The notes: generated by a model not told the origin, from the sequence alone. A stretch of 64,000 bases of DNA from Owenia fusiformis (GCA_903813345.2 CAIIXF020000005.1:3048356-3112355); one strand, 5' to 3'; positions 20,941 to 32,400 are shown, counted from the first letter of the stretch. Numbers and translations: made by a program.

Positions 20941-22526
20941 TTATTTGGAATAACATTGTTATATTGGTATACTCTTGGGTCTTGCAGGAAGATTGCCTCT
21001 ACTAGATCATGACAACCCTAGTGTCAGAGCTTACTATACAAAAAGGAAACAAAATAAAATCATTAAAAAGGCCAATTGTGATCATTCCATTGCTATTTAT
21101 TGATGTGCCTTATTTAGGGTGCATGTACTTTTAAAGTCGTGACCACAAAACAAAACCATGATGAAAATCTTTTTTTACCTGTTTCATAGGTCAAAACAGG
21201 TGAATAATCACATGATGTATAGGATGTATACTTATTCAGAATATGAATTAATAAATACAGCATATGTTTATCTTTTTGTACTTTTATATAGTATATAATA
21301 TTTTCAGTTGTAAAAAGTATAGGAAATCAGTGAAACTAAACTGAACATCAATTTTTTAGTTTATATATTGTATTATCTATCTAAACCACATAACACAACA
21401 CAATCCATGCTAATGTGCGCACATGTAACCACTTTCATAACACACCAATTTCTGCCCCATATATGATTCAATAGGTAAATGCCAGTAAGCCATTACTTAT
21501 CCCAATTGCATATACCAATTGCATACACCGATGACTCAGCCCACGACTTTTCCCATTGACCCAAACATAAGCCTTTAACGTGAAAATATTCTGAAAATTA
21601 CACATATATGCTAGCTACCCTGTCAAAAGGTCTGATTTTGCTTCTTAAAAGAGAGCTTCATCTTCATGTACTAGGCTGATACTCAAGAGTACATTTTAAC
21701 ATGTAAATTTAGTCTAATTCATGAACTACCTAGTTTCCGACCTTATTTTTTTATTCATGTGACCAATGTTACATACAACTTAACATCACGTTATTAATGT
21801 GAATAACTTCACTTAATAATGTGTTTAACTTACCCAGTTAAAACCCTACATACTGTCATATTACTACTCGAGTTTAGCTTAATATTGTTTTTAGTTTTCT
21901 ATGAAAAGTTCCTTTATTTACCTGCTTTTCCCAACATCTTCCTGATTAACTTTCAAAGCTGAACCAGGGTGGATAGTTTCTATTTAATGACAACTTTGTC
22001 TTCTTTGCTCCAACAGCTGGATATTTGTCTGGTAAATAGCTGATAAAATGTATATATACCCTGACAAGACTCCATGCAGGGTTAAAAATATTCAAGTTCA
22101 ATAATGACATACCTTACACACGGGGTTCAAAATTGAAAAATATATTTACAAGGATGCCTTATCTCTTTTACAAGCACTTAAAGACCTTATGTCTGATTAC
22201 TCAAATTAATTATGCAAACTTTAAACAGAATTACTTGATAAGTTAAAAAGTAAATGTGTTGTTTTCTCATGTACACGTACATTTACATTAATTTAGTTTA
22301 TATGACAAACCAAATAAAAACAGACTGTTCACTTAGACATGAATTGAATGCATGCTAATTATTATGACAGGGTCACCTGTTACATGTTTATAGTTTTGAA
22401 ATAATACTAAAGGCTCAGTGTATCCAGGCCCGTAGGACACTTTTCTTCAAGGGGGTTGCGGTTTTTAGCTTACTGAAGAGAATATAAAATTGTCAATTTT
22501 ATTAACGCGTAAATCAAATCGCATAA
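20941..22526. other. Intergenic spacer
   Basis: AT-rich sequence with no supported gene. It contains copy 2 of motif A (21644-21667), followed by gtactaggctgatactcaag. A copy of the words caggcccgtagg near 22427 recalls the cccgtagcc element ends but has no partner. Confidence 0.5.
21644..21667 (+). repeat. Dispersed motif A, copy 2
   Basis: The string cttaaaagagagcttcatc, then ttcat. It is followed by a small hairpin (gtact/agtac) that holds ctgatactca, a word also present at the start of dispersed repeat B. Confidence 0.6.
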
Positions 22527-23691
22527 GTCAGATGGGGGGGGGGGGGGGGGGCTCTGTTACTCTCTATATTGGTTTGGAATTAACAAATGCAACTTCCAAA
22601 CGTTCCAATTGTTTTGTGGGGGTCGTGAGGAGTGGTCCACTCCCCCTAGAAAATTTAAGTTTTGAGATGCTATTTGGTGCTTTCTGGGCACTTTCAAAGT
22701 GTAAGTTTCCAAGTAGTATGCCACCACAACAGGAATAAGAGTTGTGTGAATAAAAACCGAGCATTCAGGGGGGTCTGGGGTCCTTCCCCAGGAAAATTTT
22801 GAAATTTGGTTGTATTTGGAGCGAATTTGCAACCATCTGGTACGCCTGTGCGTTATGAGTCAATAAGAAAAATGTGGATTTTTTTTCAAATTCTTTTGGG
22901 GGTGTCAAAGAGGATGAGAGGGTGAAGTGGTCACTTTCAAAGGGGGTGTTAGGGGGGGGTCTGCCAGAGGGGGAGGTGGAGGGGAGGTGGAGTGGGGATG
23001 CCAGAGGGCGAGTAAGTGTTAGTCTTCCAGAATCATTAACTTTATCAAAGGAGCTATTTGATGATGTCTGGGCAATTTAAAAGTGTCAACACATAAAACA
23101 TATTCAGAACTTTTCGATTGTTTTGTGTGTGAGGGGTGGCCCACTCCCCCTAGAAAATTTTACAATTTTACGGCGCTATTTGGTGCTTTCTGGGCACTTT
23201 CAAAGTGTATGAGTCAATTAAAGAATTTGAGAAAATCACAATTTTTTTTTGGGGGGGGTCAAGGGGGGGCGCCAGAGGGGGGGGGGGGGGGTGCCAGACG
23301 GGGGGGAGCAAGAGGGGGGCGCTAGAGAGGGGGGGGGATTATGCAAGTGCAAGATGCAAGAGGGAGACAGAAACACTTACCATATCAAGGAGCTATTTGA
23401 TGATGTCTGGGTACAATTTAAAAGTGTCTGAGACAAAACACTAAAATAAATTTAGAACTTTTCCATTGTTTTGTGGGGGGTGTGTGGCCAATGCCCCAAG
23501 AAAATTTTACAATTTTAAGATGCTATTTGGTGCTTTCTGGGTACTTTCAAAGTGTATGAGTCACTGAAAAAAAATTACAAAAAAATATTTTTCAGAAATT
23601 TTTTTTTTTTTCAGAAATTTTTTTTTTCAAATATATTTTGGGGGGTGACAAAGGGGGTGCGGTCGCACCCATCGCATTCCCCCCATCTGAC
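22527..23691. mobile_element. 1.2-kb G-rich element with gtcagatgggggg ends
   Basis: The ends gtcagatgggggg (22527-22539) and ccccccatctgac (23679-23691) are exact inverted repeats. Between them are three copies of a block containing tatttggtgctttctgggca (at 22671, 23177 and 23524) and two of ggagctatttgatgatgtc (23050, 23388), roughly 340-bp periodicity. The plus strand has an 18-G run at 22534-22551 and several longer G-rich tracts. The frames through it are glycine/arginine artefacts of the G-runs. Confidence 0.65.
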
Positions 23692-23884
23692 GGCCATGGT
23701 ATCTATAGTGTGTCTAGTTTGTATTTAGTGACATAACTCACTGACTTGTTGAATCTGTCAAAGATAGTTGCTCGAGTATGATCTTTTTTAACCTGAGTTA
23801 GGCATGCCTTGTTAATTTTTGCTATTAGCTAGGTATCAGATACCCTTGAAATGATCTTTCTCTATGTGCACTGAACAAAATTGG

Positions 23885-23922
23885 AGAAACAAACAAACAA
23901 ACATTCAAACAAACAAACACAC
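23885..23922. repeat. (AAAC)n microsatellite
   Basis: Runs of aaacaaacaaac interrupted once by attc. Confidence 0.9.
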
Positions 23923-24210
23923 AATTATGGCACAAATGATTATATTTCTTGTCAATTTACCTGTAAAAGTTCTACAGAAAATATAATGAGATGAGATACA
24001 GTATTTCTGTGGTGTACGAATGGTTAAGTTTTCATGTTTTACAACTTTCCATCATATGTGCTAGTGCCACTTGATCTCATCAGACTTTCTACTCGACTAC
24101 CATTTTTCTTGTGAATTGCACTACTACGTTCAAACATTCCAATGCATTTTTATAAACAATGCCGAATAGTATGTTATTACAAAAGTAAGGGAAACATTAA
24201 TTTCACTATG

Positions 24211-24478
24211 CATGATACTGTTCGGGCTTCGTGGAATATCACCTTGTGAAAGTGCTACAGGTATTCACCTCAATAGAGTGAAATATTTGTTTTATTATAT
24301 CACTGTCTAGCTAAACATCCCTAATATTATTAAGTCATAGGTTAACATTGAAATACATTGAATCGGTTTTGACCAATCATACTGTCGCTAGCTAGATAGT
24401 GATATAATAATATCAGTTATCACACGTTTCAGCATGTGATACAGGAAATATTCCACGAAAGGTAACACTGTATCATCC
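24211..24478. mobile_element. 268-bp foldback element
   Basis: The outer arms are 24212-24240 (atgatactgttcgggcttcg, then tggaatatc) and 24448-24477 (aatattccacgaaaggtaac, then actgtatcat), diverged inverted repeats. The inner arms are attatatcactgtctagcta (24294-24313) and its near-exact reverse complement at 24391-24410. No coding content. Confidence 0.7.
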
Positions 24479-24646
24479 ACGAAAGCGAAGCATAAGCTGA
24501 AACATGTGATGACGATTTTATTACAATCATGTCTAGGAGTTTTTAAGCATTTAATTTAATTTTAGTCTCTACATAATAATTGAAGTATTCCCTCACAAAA
24601 CAAATATGGGAAATAGTTGAAAACACAATAGCAGGCTGAACTAAAA

Positions 24647-24667
24647 AGGTCAAAAGGTCAAAGGTCA
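24647..24667 (+). promoter_or_regulatory. Three direct AGGTCA half-sites
   Basis: The aggtca hexamer occurs at 24647, 24655 and 24662, with spacings of 2 and 1 bases. This is the half-site arrangement bound by RXR-type nuclear receptors. It lies among transposons upstream of a LINE ORF1-like gene, so it may be chance or an element's own promoter. Confidence 0.3.
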
Positions 24668-24933
24668 AATTCAAGCATGCAGTAAAAAATTATGCTCCTG
24701 TTTTTAGGCTAAAATATATCAAGCCACGAGGATAGACATCATCCTAAATATGATATGAATTAATTGGAATATACACTGATCACATATTTACCAAAATTGG
24801 ATATTTTGATGCAGTATTTAGGAAGTATTTAGCAATAGAATATTGTAACATTATTGGTGAGCATTTTTCTTTGTTTGTGAAGGGACGTACCATTGTATAT
24901 ATTGGGAACTGATTATCAATAACTGTAATAACT

Positions 24934-25839
24934 ATGCCTCCCAAACGTATCAAGAGGAAATCTGGAAATACTCCAACTAAAACCACTGTATCTAAGGATA
25001 AACTCGCCATAAATATCGTAGAACCCAGTTCACCTGACTCTCAGCCAGGACTGTCAACTTCATCCTCGAACTCTCCTCCCCAAATCACAAACACCTCCGA
25101 TGAGTCATTCCTATTTGATGATATTGGGCCTAAAGATGTTCAAGAAATGTCTGAGTCTCAATGGCGAGTAGTCATGTTCCAAATGTTTACTAAAATGATG
25201 CTCAAAACTGATCAAACTAATTCTGATGTCCAGAAACTACAATCAAGCGTCCAGGAGATTGAAAAGTCTCTGATCTTTGCCCATGATGAAATTCAGGATA
25301 TAGCCAAAAAAAGATCTGATGACAATGCCAAAATACTTAATGTTGAGTCGAACATCTCTGAAATCAATAACAAGTTGATACAATTCGGGAAACAAATGAA
25401 GGACCAGCATGAAGAAATACTCCAGCTACGTGCCCGGTCTATGAGGGACAATCTTATTATCAAGGGCATAGATGAATCCCCCAATGAAACCAATGAGGAA
25501 TTAAGAGTTAAACTCGACAATTTTATTGAGGGTCAACTCTCATTGAACAAATCTGATGTGCATATTGATAGAACACATCGTCTACATGGAAATCGCATTT
25601 CTGGGAAACCTCTAGCAGTGATAGCCCACTTCAATCCGTCACGCGGGAAAGATCTTATTCTGAGAAATTGCCATCGCCTTAAAGACAAACCTTTCAGTGT
25701 CTACGAACAATTTCCTCCTGAAATTGCAGCTCGTCAGAAATTGCTTTACCCCATCATGAAACAGGCAAAAGCTGCAAATCAAAGAGCCAAGATGGTTTAC
25801 GACCGTCTGTACATTAATGGTGTTCTTCACACTCCATAA
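24934..25839 (+). CDS. LINE ORF1-like protein (L1 transposase_22 type)
   Basis: An intact 301-residue frame. Residues 1-65 are basic, then Ser/Pro-rich (MPPKRIKRKSGNTPTK at the start). Residues about 75-165 form a likely coiled coil rich in Lys, Gln, Ile and Asn. From about residue 168 follow RSMRDNLIIKGI, then VHIDRTHRLHG and PLAVIAHFNPSRGKDLILRN, the RRM and C-terminal pattern of L1-like ORF1 RNA chaperones. ORF1 proteins coat the element RNA. Base composition is clearly richer in G+C than the ORF2 3.5 kb downstream, so the two may come from different elements. No RT follows directly. It could also be a recent relic or a captured gene. Confidence 0.75.
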   Translation: MPPKRIKRKSGNTPTKTTVSKDKLAINIVEPSSPDSQPGLSTSSSNSPPQITNTSDESFLFDDIGPKDVQEMSESQWRVVMFQMFTKMMLKTDQTNSDVQKLQSSVQEIEKSLIFAHDEIQDIAKKRSDDNAKILNVESNISEINNKLIQFGKQMKDQHEEILQLRARSMRDNLIIKGIDESPNETNEELRVKLDNFIEGQLSLNKSDVHIDRTHRLHGNRISGKPLAVIAHFNPSRGKDLILRNCHRLKDKPFSVYEQFPPEIAARQKLLYPIMKQAKAANQRAKMVYDRLYINGVLHTP

Positions 25840-26635
25840 CTTGTCTTTGATGCATAATTATTTATGCCATAACCTGATTCTGATGTACAGACTACAGGCA
25901 CATTATGATTCTTGAATAACACTGTTTTTTATCAGGGATCTGCCTTTACTTGAATATTCTACTGATAACCTCTCTGTGACATACATTTCGTTTGTCATTG
26001 AACATGATCATGTGAGTCAAACAAAGTTTTGATTTTTAACTCACAAATAGTGAGTTATAATAATTTATTTTGTTTAAATCTTGGAAACGAATGACTTCGA
26101 CTTTCCTTTTAAACTCATGAAGAATGAGTTTCTTTTATTTGAGTCTTGATAAACTGAAATACACCATATATTCTATATCATAAACTGCTAATTCAATTAA
26201 GTTTAATATAAGAGCTTTAATGGAACTTAGTATTTGGGTGACATTTTAAACTCAAACCCAGTTATATTGTATATTTGCTCTTATTTCAGTCGAGTGAACT
26301 GACATTTTTAACTCACAAGTAGCGAGTTATTTCAATTTTCTTTTTTAATTTTCATCGTGTTTCTGGTAATATGATTTGGTAAACTGCCCCCCCCCCCCAC
26401 TCTATTTACTTTCATTGGGACATAATCATGTGGTACTTCCCTCAAAACTGAAAAGGGCTACACTGTTCTTTACCTTATAAGGTGTCTAGTAAACATTTTC
26501 ATGGGACTCTGTTTATTATAATTATATTGACACCTGTCCAAATTCACATTGCATATGTTTAATCCTTATGTTTGTTATATTTTCGGCTATGAGGTTATGT
26601 ATTATTGGACTTAGAAGCTGTATTGCCAATAACTT
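25840..26635. other. Spacer after ORF1, with aactcac/gagtta repeats
   Basis: AT-rich sequence with two copies of tttttaactcacaa followed by tagcgagttat or tagtgagttat (near 26032 and 26308) and related actcatgaagaatgagtt. Each is a small palindrome. It contains a C-run at 26387-26399. No gene. Confidence 0.5.
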
Positions 26636-28800
26636 ATTCACCCTACACATAGAGCGCGAGCAAATTACTACGCTGGCTGCATTTGAAGAGACTATCTGGC
26701 TATTTCTCAACTTCTTTCTCATGGTTTACTTTTTAGAAGCACCTACTGACTTATTTAAGATATTAATGTATCTTATATGGGTGGCAAACCATACAGTATA
26801 CACTTAATTGAAGAAATATGAAAAAAATATAGGAAAGTATGCCTACATAATGAATAAAATACGATGTAAAGTTGATAATTCAGAAAGTTACCGCGAAGTT
26901 TCCACTAAATAATCTCAATATCCTCATATTATCACGTTAACTGAAGTATTATGAGAGAAGTATATACATTCCTAACATATTTTGCATCATTGATGTTATT
27001 TTGAAGAATTTTACCATTATTTTTCCTGAGGAAACTTCATTTGAAATCCCGAGATGAAATTTTGATGAGAGGACTACGCGTGTCAATATCAACCTCTTGA
27101 GATTAACAGTACAACCTAAAGAATGAAAGATGTGATAGACTGCTCAAATATCGACCACAGATCCAGTGCTCATGTGTATCAAAAGCACATAGACTGTGAA
27201 ATAACTCACTATAATATCAAATTGTTAAATTTCGAACTTTTATACAAGGGTAGACCTGGGAGGGTAGCATTTGATCTTGAGCAGTGTTTGACATGTCGTG
27301 CAATTTTACCAATAAACATTTGGTTGCAATGTAGCCTATCCAAAGAAAGTAACTTATGTGCACAAAATATATATACACAAGTGTCGAACTCTGTAAACAA
27401 TTTTTGCACAGGTAATTAACATTTTAAACAATAATGACCTTTTTTCAAGTTTAACTCTTTACTTTGGCCATGACCTTGGACCTTCAGATGACAGTGATGC
27501 TATATACAACTAAACGGATTATTTTGCTGTACCATACATGATATTAAGTGACTTATTTCCAAGAGATATCCTGGATATACATACATGTACAGTATAGGGT
27601 ATGTCACTTGTGTGCATAACAAAATAGGAATGGATACTGCATTTGTCTCTTAGTGCCACAACTGTTGACGATGGAAGGATGGACGGACAAACGGATGTCA
27701 CTTAATAATCTGCTGCTTCTTATACAGCTGGACGGACGGACTGATGGAGAATTCAATACGTTCACATAGCTAAAAATCATGTAAACTAACATGCTTTATT
27801 TCCCAAACTTTTCCAGGGGGACTCTAACACTTAAATTAAAGTTCCTAAAAATCCTCAAATACTGAGTAAGTTTGCAATAATCATTGGTCAAAGGGACTTC
27901 TATCAAGTCCCTACATATGGGCCTGACAATAGTTGGATGACCAGTTAAGGAAAGCACTAGCATAGTACTGTACCCCCACTGAAGACACAAATCCATATAT
28001 TGTTTCTCAACCAGTATGAAGGTAGAGTTGTGGAGGTCCTTGGTGAGCTCCTGTATGACTGTACATGGAAGCTCATAGCTGTGTATTCAAGAGTATTTAG
28101 AAAGATCAAAATACTTTGAACACCAAAACAGATATACATGTTTATAGGTAGCAGCTCCAAAAATGTCCTGAATGTTCCAACTGACTCATCTTTTGGGAGT
28201 TTTTCAGCAACGACAGGAATGGGTGTATTTCAAGTAGGTGATGAATCATATCTGTAAATTTCTTACATCTCCTGTTTGTGTTGCAATAGTAACATTCGAA
28301 TCCTAGTCTGAAATAAAATGAAAACATGTTAGTAATCATAAAATACTCACCCGCCGTAGTCCTCTCCTAAATTTTCGGCAGAGTTCTACTTAGGACTTGT
28401 ACTGTAACAAATTCGGGCTATTATAGGATCTAATTACATGCGTAGATGGTGGATGGGGTCATCATCGTTCAATTGTCAGCTTACCTGGCTAATTGGTAGC
28501 TTAGCAGTTGATCGAGAGGAAGAAATAAATGGAAATAATTTGGCAGTTTTTTTTAATTTGTTTTTATCTCAGCAGCACATGTCAATAGGTCGGCGTTTTG
28601 TAGTAAGCTGTCAAACATAGGTACTTTGAATATCATTCTTTTAAGAAATTCAATAATCGCTGGGATACAGATTGAAAAACAATCAAAATGTTGGAAAGTA
28701 AACTTACCTCTCTTCAGCCATGTTTGAAATAGCCAGATAGTCTCTTCAAATGCAGCCAGCGTAGTAATATTACGCGCTCTCTATGTGTAGGGTGTTATTG
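26636..28800. mobile_element. 2.2-kb inverted-repeat element containing a decayed spliced gene
   Basis: About 80-bp ends at 26636-26715 and 28720-28800 are inverted repeats with about 85% identity. Shared words include caccctacacatagag, ttactacgctggctgcattt and gaagagactatctggctat. On the minus strand the right end leads straight into an ATG exon with a GTAAGT donor (see 28142-28730). Short minus-strand open pieces continue to about 27796, with frame breaks. The element sits between an ORF1-like gene and a LINE ORF2. It carries no recognised transposase, so its class is unknown. Confidence 0.65.
28142..28730 (-). pseudogene. Spliced gene relic, Cys/His zinc-finger-like
   Basis: Three minus-strand exons connect in phase. 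The first is ATG at 28730 (MAEE, donor GTAAGT near 28716). The second starts after a TTACAG near 28407, reads TSPK, then an in-frame TAG, then NSAENLGEDYGG, with donor GTGAGT. The third starts after TTTCAG near 28313 and reads LGFECYYCNTNRRCKKF, TDMIHHLLEIHPFLSLL. The CYYC followed by HH and H resembles a C2H2-type zinc site. The in-frame stop, and frame breaks after WSCY, mark it as broken. Later pieces (ELPCTVIQELTKDLHNSTF near 28075) may belong to the same protein. I do not recognise the family. Confidence 0.55.
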
Positions 28801-29313
28801 TTTTTGATCATTTCCCATGTAGGTGAATGAGTGATACTTTGAGGGCTAACAACTGTGCTGATGTAACTCTCTTAAATAAGACTATAATTGGTATACTAGT
28901 TTAGGGTCAGTAAAGTACAATCTGCCTTTAAGGCAGTTTCACACTCCACAAATATAAATATGAATTTTTTGTAATGTCATTTTTTCAATGTTACTGACCA
29001 AATTTTATTACCTTGAGATATTTTATGATCCCATAATAATGTGCAAGTATTTATGGAAATTTGAGAAATTATTACCCATGCCAATATATACCTAGTTGTG
29101 ATCATGATAATTGCATGAGAATGATTATGATGTTCATCTACCTAAAAAATAGAATCAATCACAAATGACTAATTTCTTCCTTGTGGTAGTTTTACTGATG
29201 TGCAAGTTGTACTTTAGCCTGTAAAAAGCAGAGAGTTTTATATTTACTCATGTGAAGTGAACCTTTTGTCGATAATATTTTTGGTGTACAATCACTTATT
29301 TTGAGGAATTGCA
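28801..29313. other. Upstream region of LINE ORF2
   Basis: AT-rich, no reading frame of note. Presumably it holds the 5' end of the retrotransposon that carries the ORF at 29314. I could not find its boundary or a target-site duplication matching the bases after the poly(A) at 32697. Confidence 0.4.
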
Positions 29314-32300
29314 ATGAATGATACTCTTAATACATGGCAATTGTTGCCTTTTTATGATACAACACCTGTGGAATTTTTTGATTTAGCATCTAGCTCCAGT
29401 TCTTTTGATTATTTTGAAAGCTTATCTTTTAATCCTATCGAAATGAATGAAACTATGAATGACTCTTTGAATGATGAAGACTTTACCATCCATACTTTAA
29501 TGTCAAAATGCAACTATATAAATATTGACCAGTTTTCTCATGCTCTTCAAAATAATATAGATCTATCACTTCTTCACATAAATATGAGAAGTTTGTCCAA
29601 AAATGAGTGGAAATTTCACAATTTGATAGAAATGTTGAAAAATAAGATATCTGTTATTGGAATGTCAGAAACGTGGCTTAAGAAAGATATTGAACAATTA
29701 TATGTACAAGATAACTACAATAGTGAATTTTGTTCTCGACTTTATAAACATGGTGGTGGTGTAGCTATACACATTTTAAAGGGAATTAAATATATATTGA
29801 GAAACGACCTTACTTTGAAAAGCAATGACTGTGAATCTTTAGCTATTGTAATTCCTAAGGAAAACTCTCAAAATGTGATCATACTTACTATTTATAAGCC
29901 ACCGAACATTAACATTTCTGATTTTAATTCATTACTTGATGAACTATTAGCTAAAGTTGTTAATGAGAAAAAGACTATATTTTTGATGGGTGATTTTAAC
30001 ATTGATCTTCTCAAAACTGAAAACCATTTGCCAACCAATCAATTTCTTAATACCTTGTATTCACATTCATTAAATCCATTAATTTATAAACCTACAAGAA
30101 TAACTAACAGATCAGCTACATTAATAGATAATATATTTACAAATTCAAATGAAATTGACTCATCTGGTCTTTTAACTTTTCCGATTTCAGATCATTTAGC
30201 TATTTTTACAATAACACGTCATACAACTTGTAAAGTCGAGGAGAAAACAATTAAATTTAGACACATTAATGATAAAGCTATAATAAATTTTAACTTTGAT
30301 CTGGCTAATATAAATTGGAATGAGGTACTTGTAGAACAAGATGTTAACTTAGCATATATAGAATTTGAAAATATAATGACAAATTTATACAATAAACATT
30401 TCCCTTTAAGAACAAAAACAGTCAAAATATTCATCAACTCAAATAAGCCATGGTTAACACATGGTATAATAACTTCATGTAAAACCAAACACAAATTATA
30501 TCGAAAATATATGAAATATCCTTCTCCAGAAAATCAACAAGCTTACAAAAAATTTAAAATCAAGTTACAACATATAATTCGTTTTTCCGAAAAAAGACAT
30601 TATAATTCTAAGTTTCATGAAGTTAAAGGAAATCTCAGGGAAACCTGGTCAATTATAAACAATATTTTAAAAAGAAACAAAAACTCTAATACAAATGAAT
30701 TTAACATGCTTATAAATAATAGAATAACAAAAGATAGATTAATTGTAGCAAATAATTTTTCTTCTTACTTTGCAAATGTTGGTCCAAAGCTTGCATCAAA
30801 AATTAATTCAAATGGGTCACCATATGCCAATATTTCAAGAAACAACCATTCTATATTTCTAGATCCTGTTAGTGAAGACGAAATTTTAGCTTTAATGCAG
30901 GGACTTGCTGATAAAGCTCCTGGTTTTGACAACATAAAGCCAATAATAATAAAACATGCCAGATTCAATATTGTTACTCCCTTTACACATATTGTTAATC
31001 TTTCACTACAATCTGGAGTTTTTCCAGAGAAATTAAAGATTACAAAATTAATTGCACTTTTTAAGAAAGGGGACAAGTCACACTTTAAGAATTACAGACC
31101 AATTTCTTTATTGAGTGTTTTTTCTAAACTTTTGGAAAAGGTAATGCATAAACGTTTTTCTTCATTCCTTAAAACTTATCATTTAATGCATGAGAGGCAG
31201 TTTGGCTTTAAAGAAAAACATTCTACATATATGGCTATTCTTACTTTTTCCGAACAAATACGATTTGCTTTAGATAATAATAAACATGTTCTTGGCTTAT
31301 ATTTAGACCTTTCTAAGGCATTTGACACAATTGATCATACTATTTTACTTAATAAACTAGAAATGCTAGGTTTTCGCGGTGTTGCCAACGATTGGTTCAG
31401 AAGTTACTTGAAAAATCGTCCCTTAAAAACTTTTATTGATGGTACATATTCAGACAAGAATGAAACCTTAACTTTTGGAGTCCCCCAAGGCTCTGTCTTG
31501 GGACCAGTATTATTTACACTATACATAAACGATCTTTTTAAAGTATCAGATATTTTCAAACTAGTTATTTTTGCTGATGATACCAATATATGCCTCGAAG
31601 ATGAAAACTTAGAAAATTTATTTAAAATTGCAAATAATGAAATGATTAATATATCTAACTGGTTCAAGAACAATAAACTTTCACTCAACATTGATAAAAC
31701 TAACTACATGATCTTTACCAAATCAAAAGCTAAACTCAATGATCCACAATATCAGTTAATGATTGATAAAATTACCATTGAACGTGTGGAAAAAACAAAT
31801 TTTCTTGGTGTAATAATAGACAATAAACTCAATTGGAATGAACATATATCTTATATTATTTCAAAAATATCAAAAACAATAGGTATACTTTATAAAGTAC
31901 GTTATAAATTAAATTTGACAGCTTTACTAGATATCTATTACTCTCTTATATATTCTCACATTTCATATTGCAATATTATATGGGGAAATGCCAACAAATT
32001 CTTATTAGAAAAAATTTATGCAATTCAAAAGAAATTCGTTAAATTATCTTTAAATTTAGATATATATCATGCAAGTTTACCATTATTCAAGCAACTTCAT
32101 ATTTTAACCATATTTGATATTCACAAGTTAGAAAAAGCAAAATTCATGTTTAACATTGTAAAAGAGCCTGCACTTTTTCCATCCCATCTATTCAAACAGT
32201 ATTTTAATTTTAAACACTCTCGCCTCACAAGACAAATACGACATATAATTCCATGTAGATTTAAATCAAACTTAACAAAGAAATCAGTTCAATACTCTGG

Positions 32301-32400
32301 ATCAATGATATGGAATAAATTGCCAACTTCCCTTCAATCTCTACCCTCTCTACACTCCTTTAAATATAATTACAAAAAAATATTGATAAATTGTTATTGA
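29314..32400 (+). CDS. Non-LTR retrotransposon ORF2: AP-endonuclease and reverse transcriptase
   Basis: An intact 1028-residue frame. Residues 1-80 are a low-complexity acidic leader. The APE-type endonuclease is about 86-300: LLHINMRSL (Asn 90), MSETWL (Glu 119), YKPP, GDFNID (Asp 227, Asn 229), ATLIDNIFTN and SDH at 292-294. The RT spans about 570-850: LIALFKKGDKSHFKNYRPIS, GLYLDLSKAFDTIDH, GVPQGSVLGP and the catalytic FADD at 753-756. A C-terminal thumb-like region follows. There are no stops or frameshifts and all key residues are present, so it may be a recently active copy. The Jockey/CR1 superfamily is likely from the FADDTN, SDH and GVPQGSVLGP motifs; the clade is uncertain. It is very AT-rich. 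Confidence 0.93.
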   Translation: MNDTLNTWQLLPFYDTTPVEFFDLASSSSSFDYFESLSFNPIEMNETMNDSLNDEDFTIHTLMSKCNYINIDQFSHALQNNIDLSLLHINMRSLSKNEWKFHNLIEMLKNKISVIGMSETWLKKDIEQLYVQDNYNSEFCSRLYKHGGGVAIHILKGIKYILRNDLTLKSNDCESLAIVIPKENSQNVIILTIYKPPNINISDFNSLLDELLAKVVNEKKTIFLMGDFNIDLLKTENHLPTNQFLNTLYSHSLNPLIYKPTRITNRSATLIDNIFTNSNEIDSSGLLTFPISDHLAIFTITRHTTCKVEEKTIKFRHINDKAIINFNFDLANINWNEVLVEQDVNLAYIEFENIMTNLYNKHFPLRTKTVKIFINSNKPWLTHGIITSCKTKHKLYRKYMKYPSPENQQAYKKFKIKLQHIIRFSEKRHYNSKFHEVKGNLRETWSIINNILKRNKNSNTNEFNMLINNRITKDRLIVANNFSSYFANVGPKLASKINSNGSPYANISRNNHSIFLDPVSEDEILALMQGLADKAPGFDNIKPIIIKHARFNIVTPFTHIVNLSLQSGVFPEKLKITKLIALFKKGDKSHFKNYRPISLLSVFSKLLEKVMHKRFSSFLKTYHLMHERQFGFKEKHSTYMAILTFSEQIRFALDNNKHVLGLYLDLSKAFDTIDHTILLNKLEMLGFRGVANDWFRSYLKNRPLKTFIDGTYSDKNETLTFGVPQGSVLGPVLFTLYINDLFKVSDIFKLVIFADDTNICLEDENLENLFKIANNEMINISNWFKNNKLSLNIDKTNYMIFTKSKAKLNDPQYQLMIDKITIERVEKTNFLGVIIDNKLNWNEHISYIISKISKTIGILYKVRYKLNLTALLDIYYSLIYSHISYCNIIWGNANKFLLEKIYAIQKKFVKLSLNLDIYHASLPLFKQLHILTIFDIHKLEKAKFMFNIVKEPALFPSHLFKQYFNFKHSRLTRQIRHIIPCRFKSNLTKKSVQYSGSMIWNKLPTSLQSLPSLHSFKYNYKKILINCY

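Noticed and set aside
20710-21012. 100-codon frame
   Set aside because: It runs straight through a MITE and is made of its repeat sequence.
22490-23444. Gly/Arg-rich frames
   Set aside because: Artefacts of G-runs in the repeat element.
27123-27419. 98-codon plus-strand frame
   Set aside because: No recognisable motif. It overlaps an opposing frame within the inverted-repeat element and has no splice or homology support.
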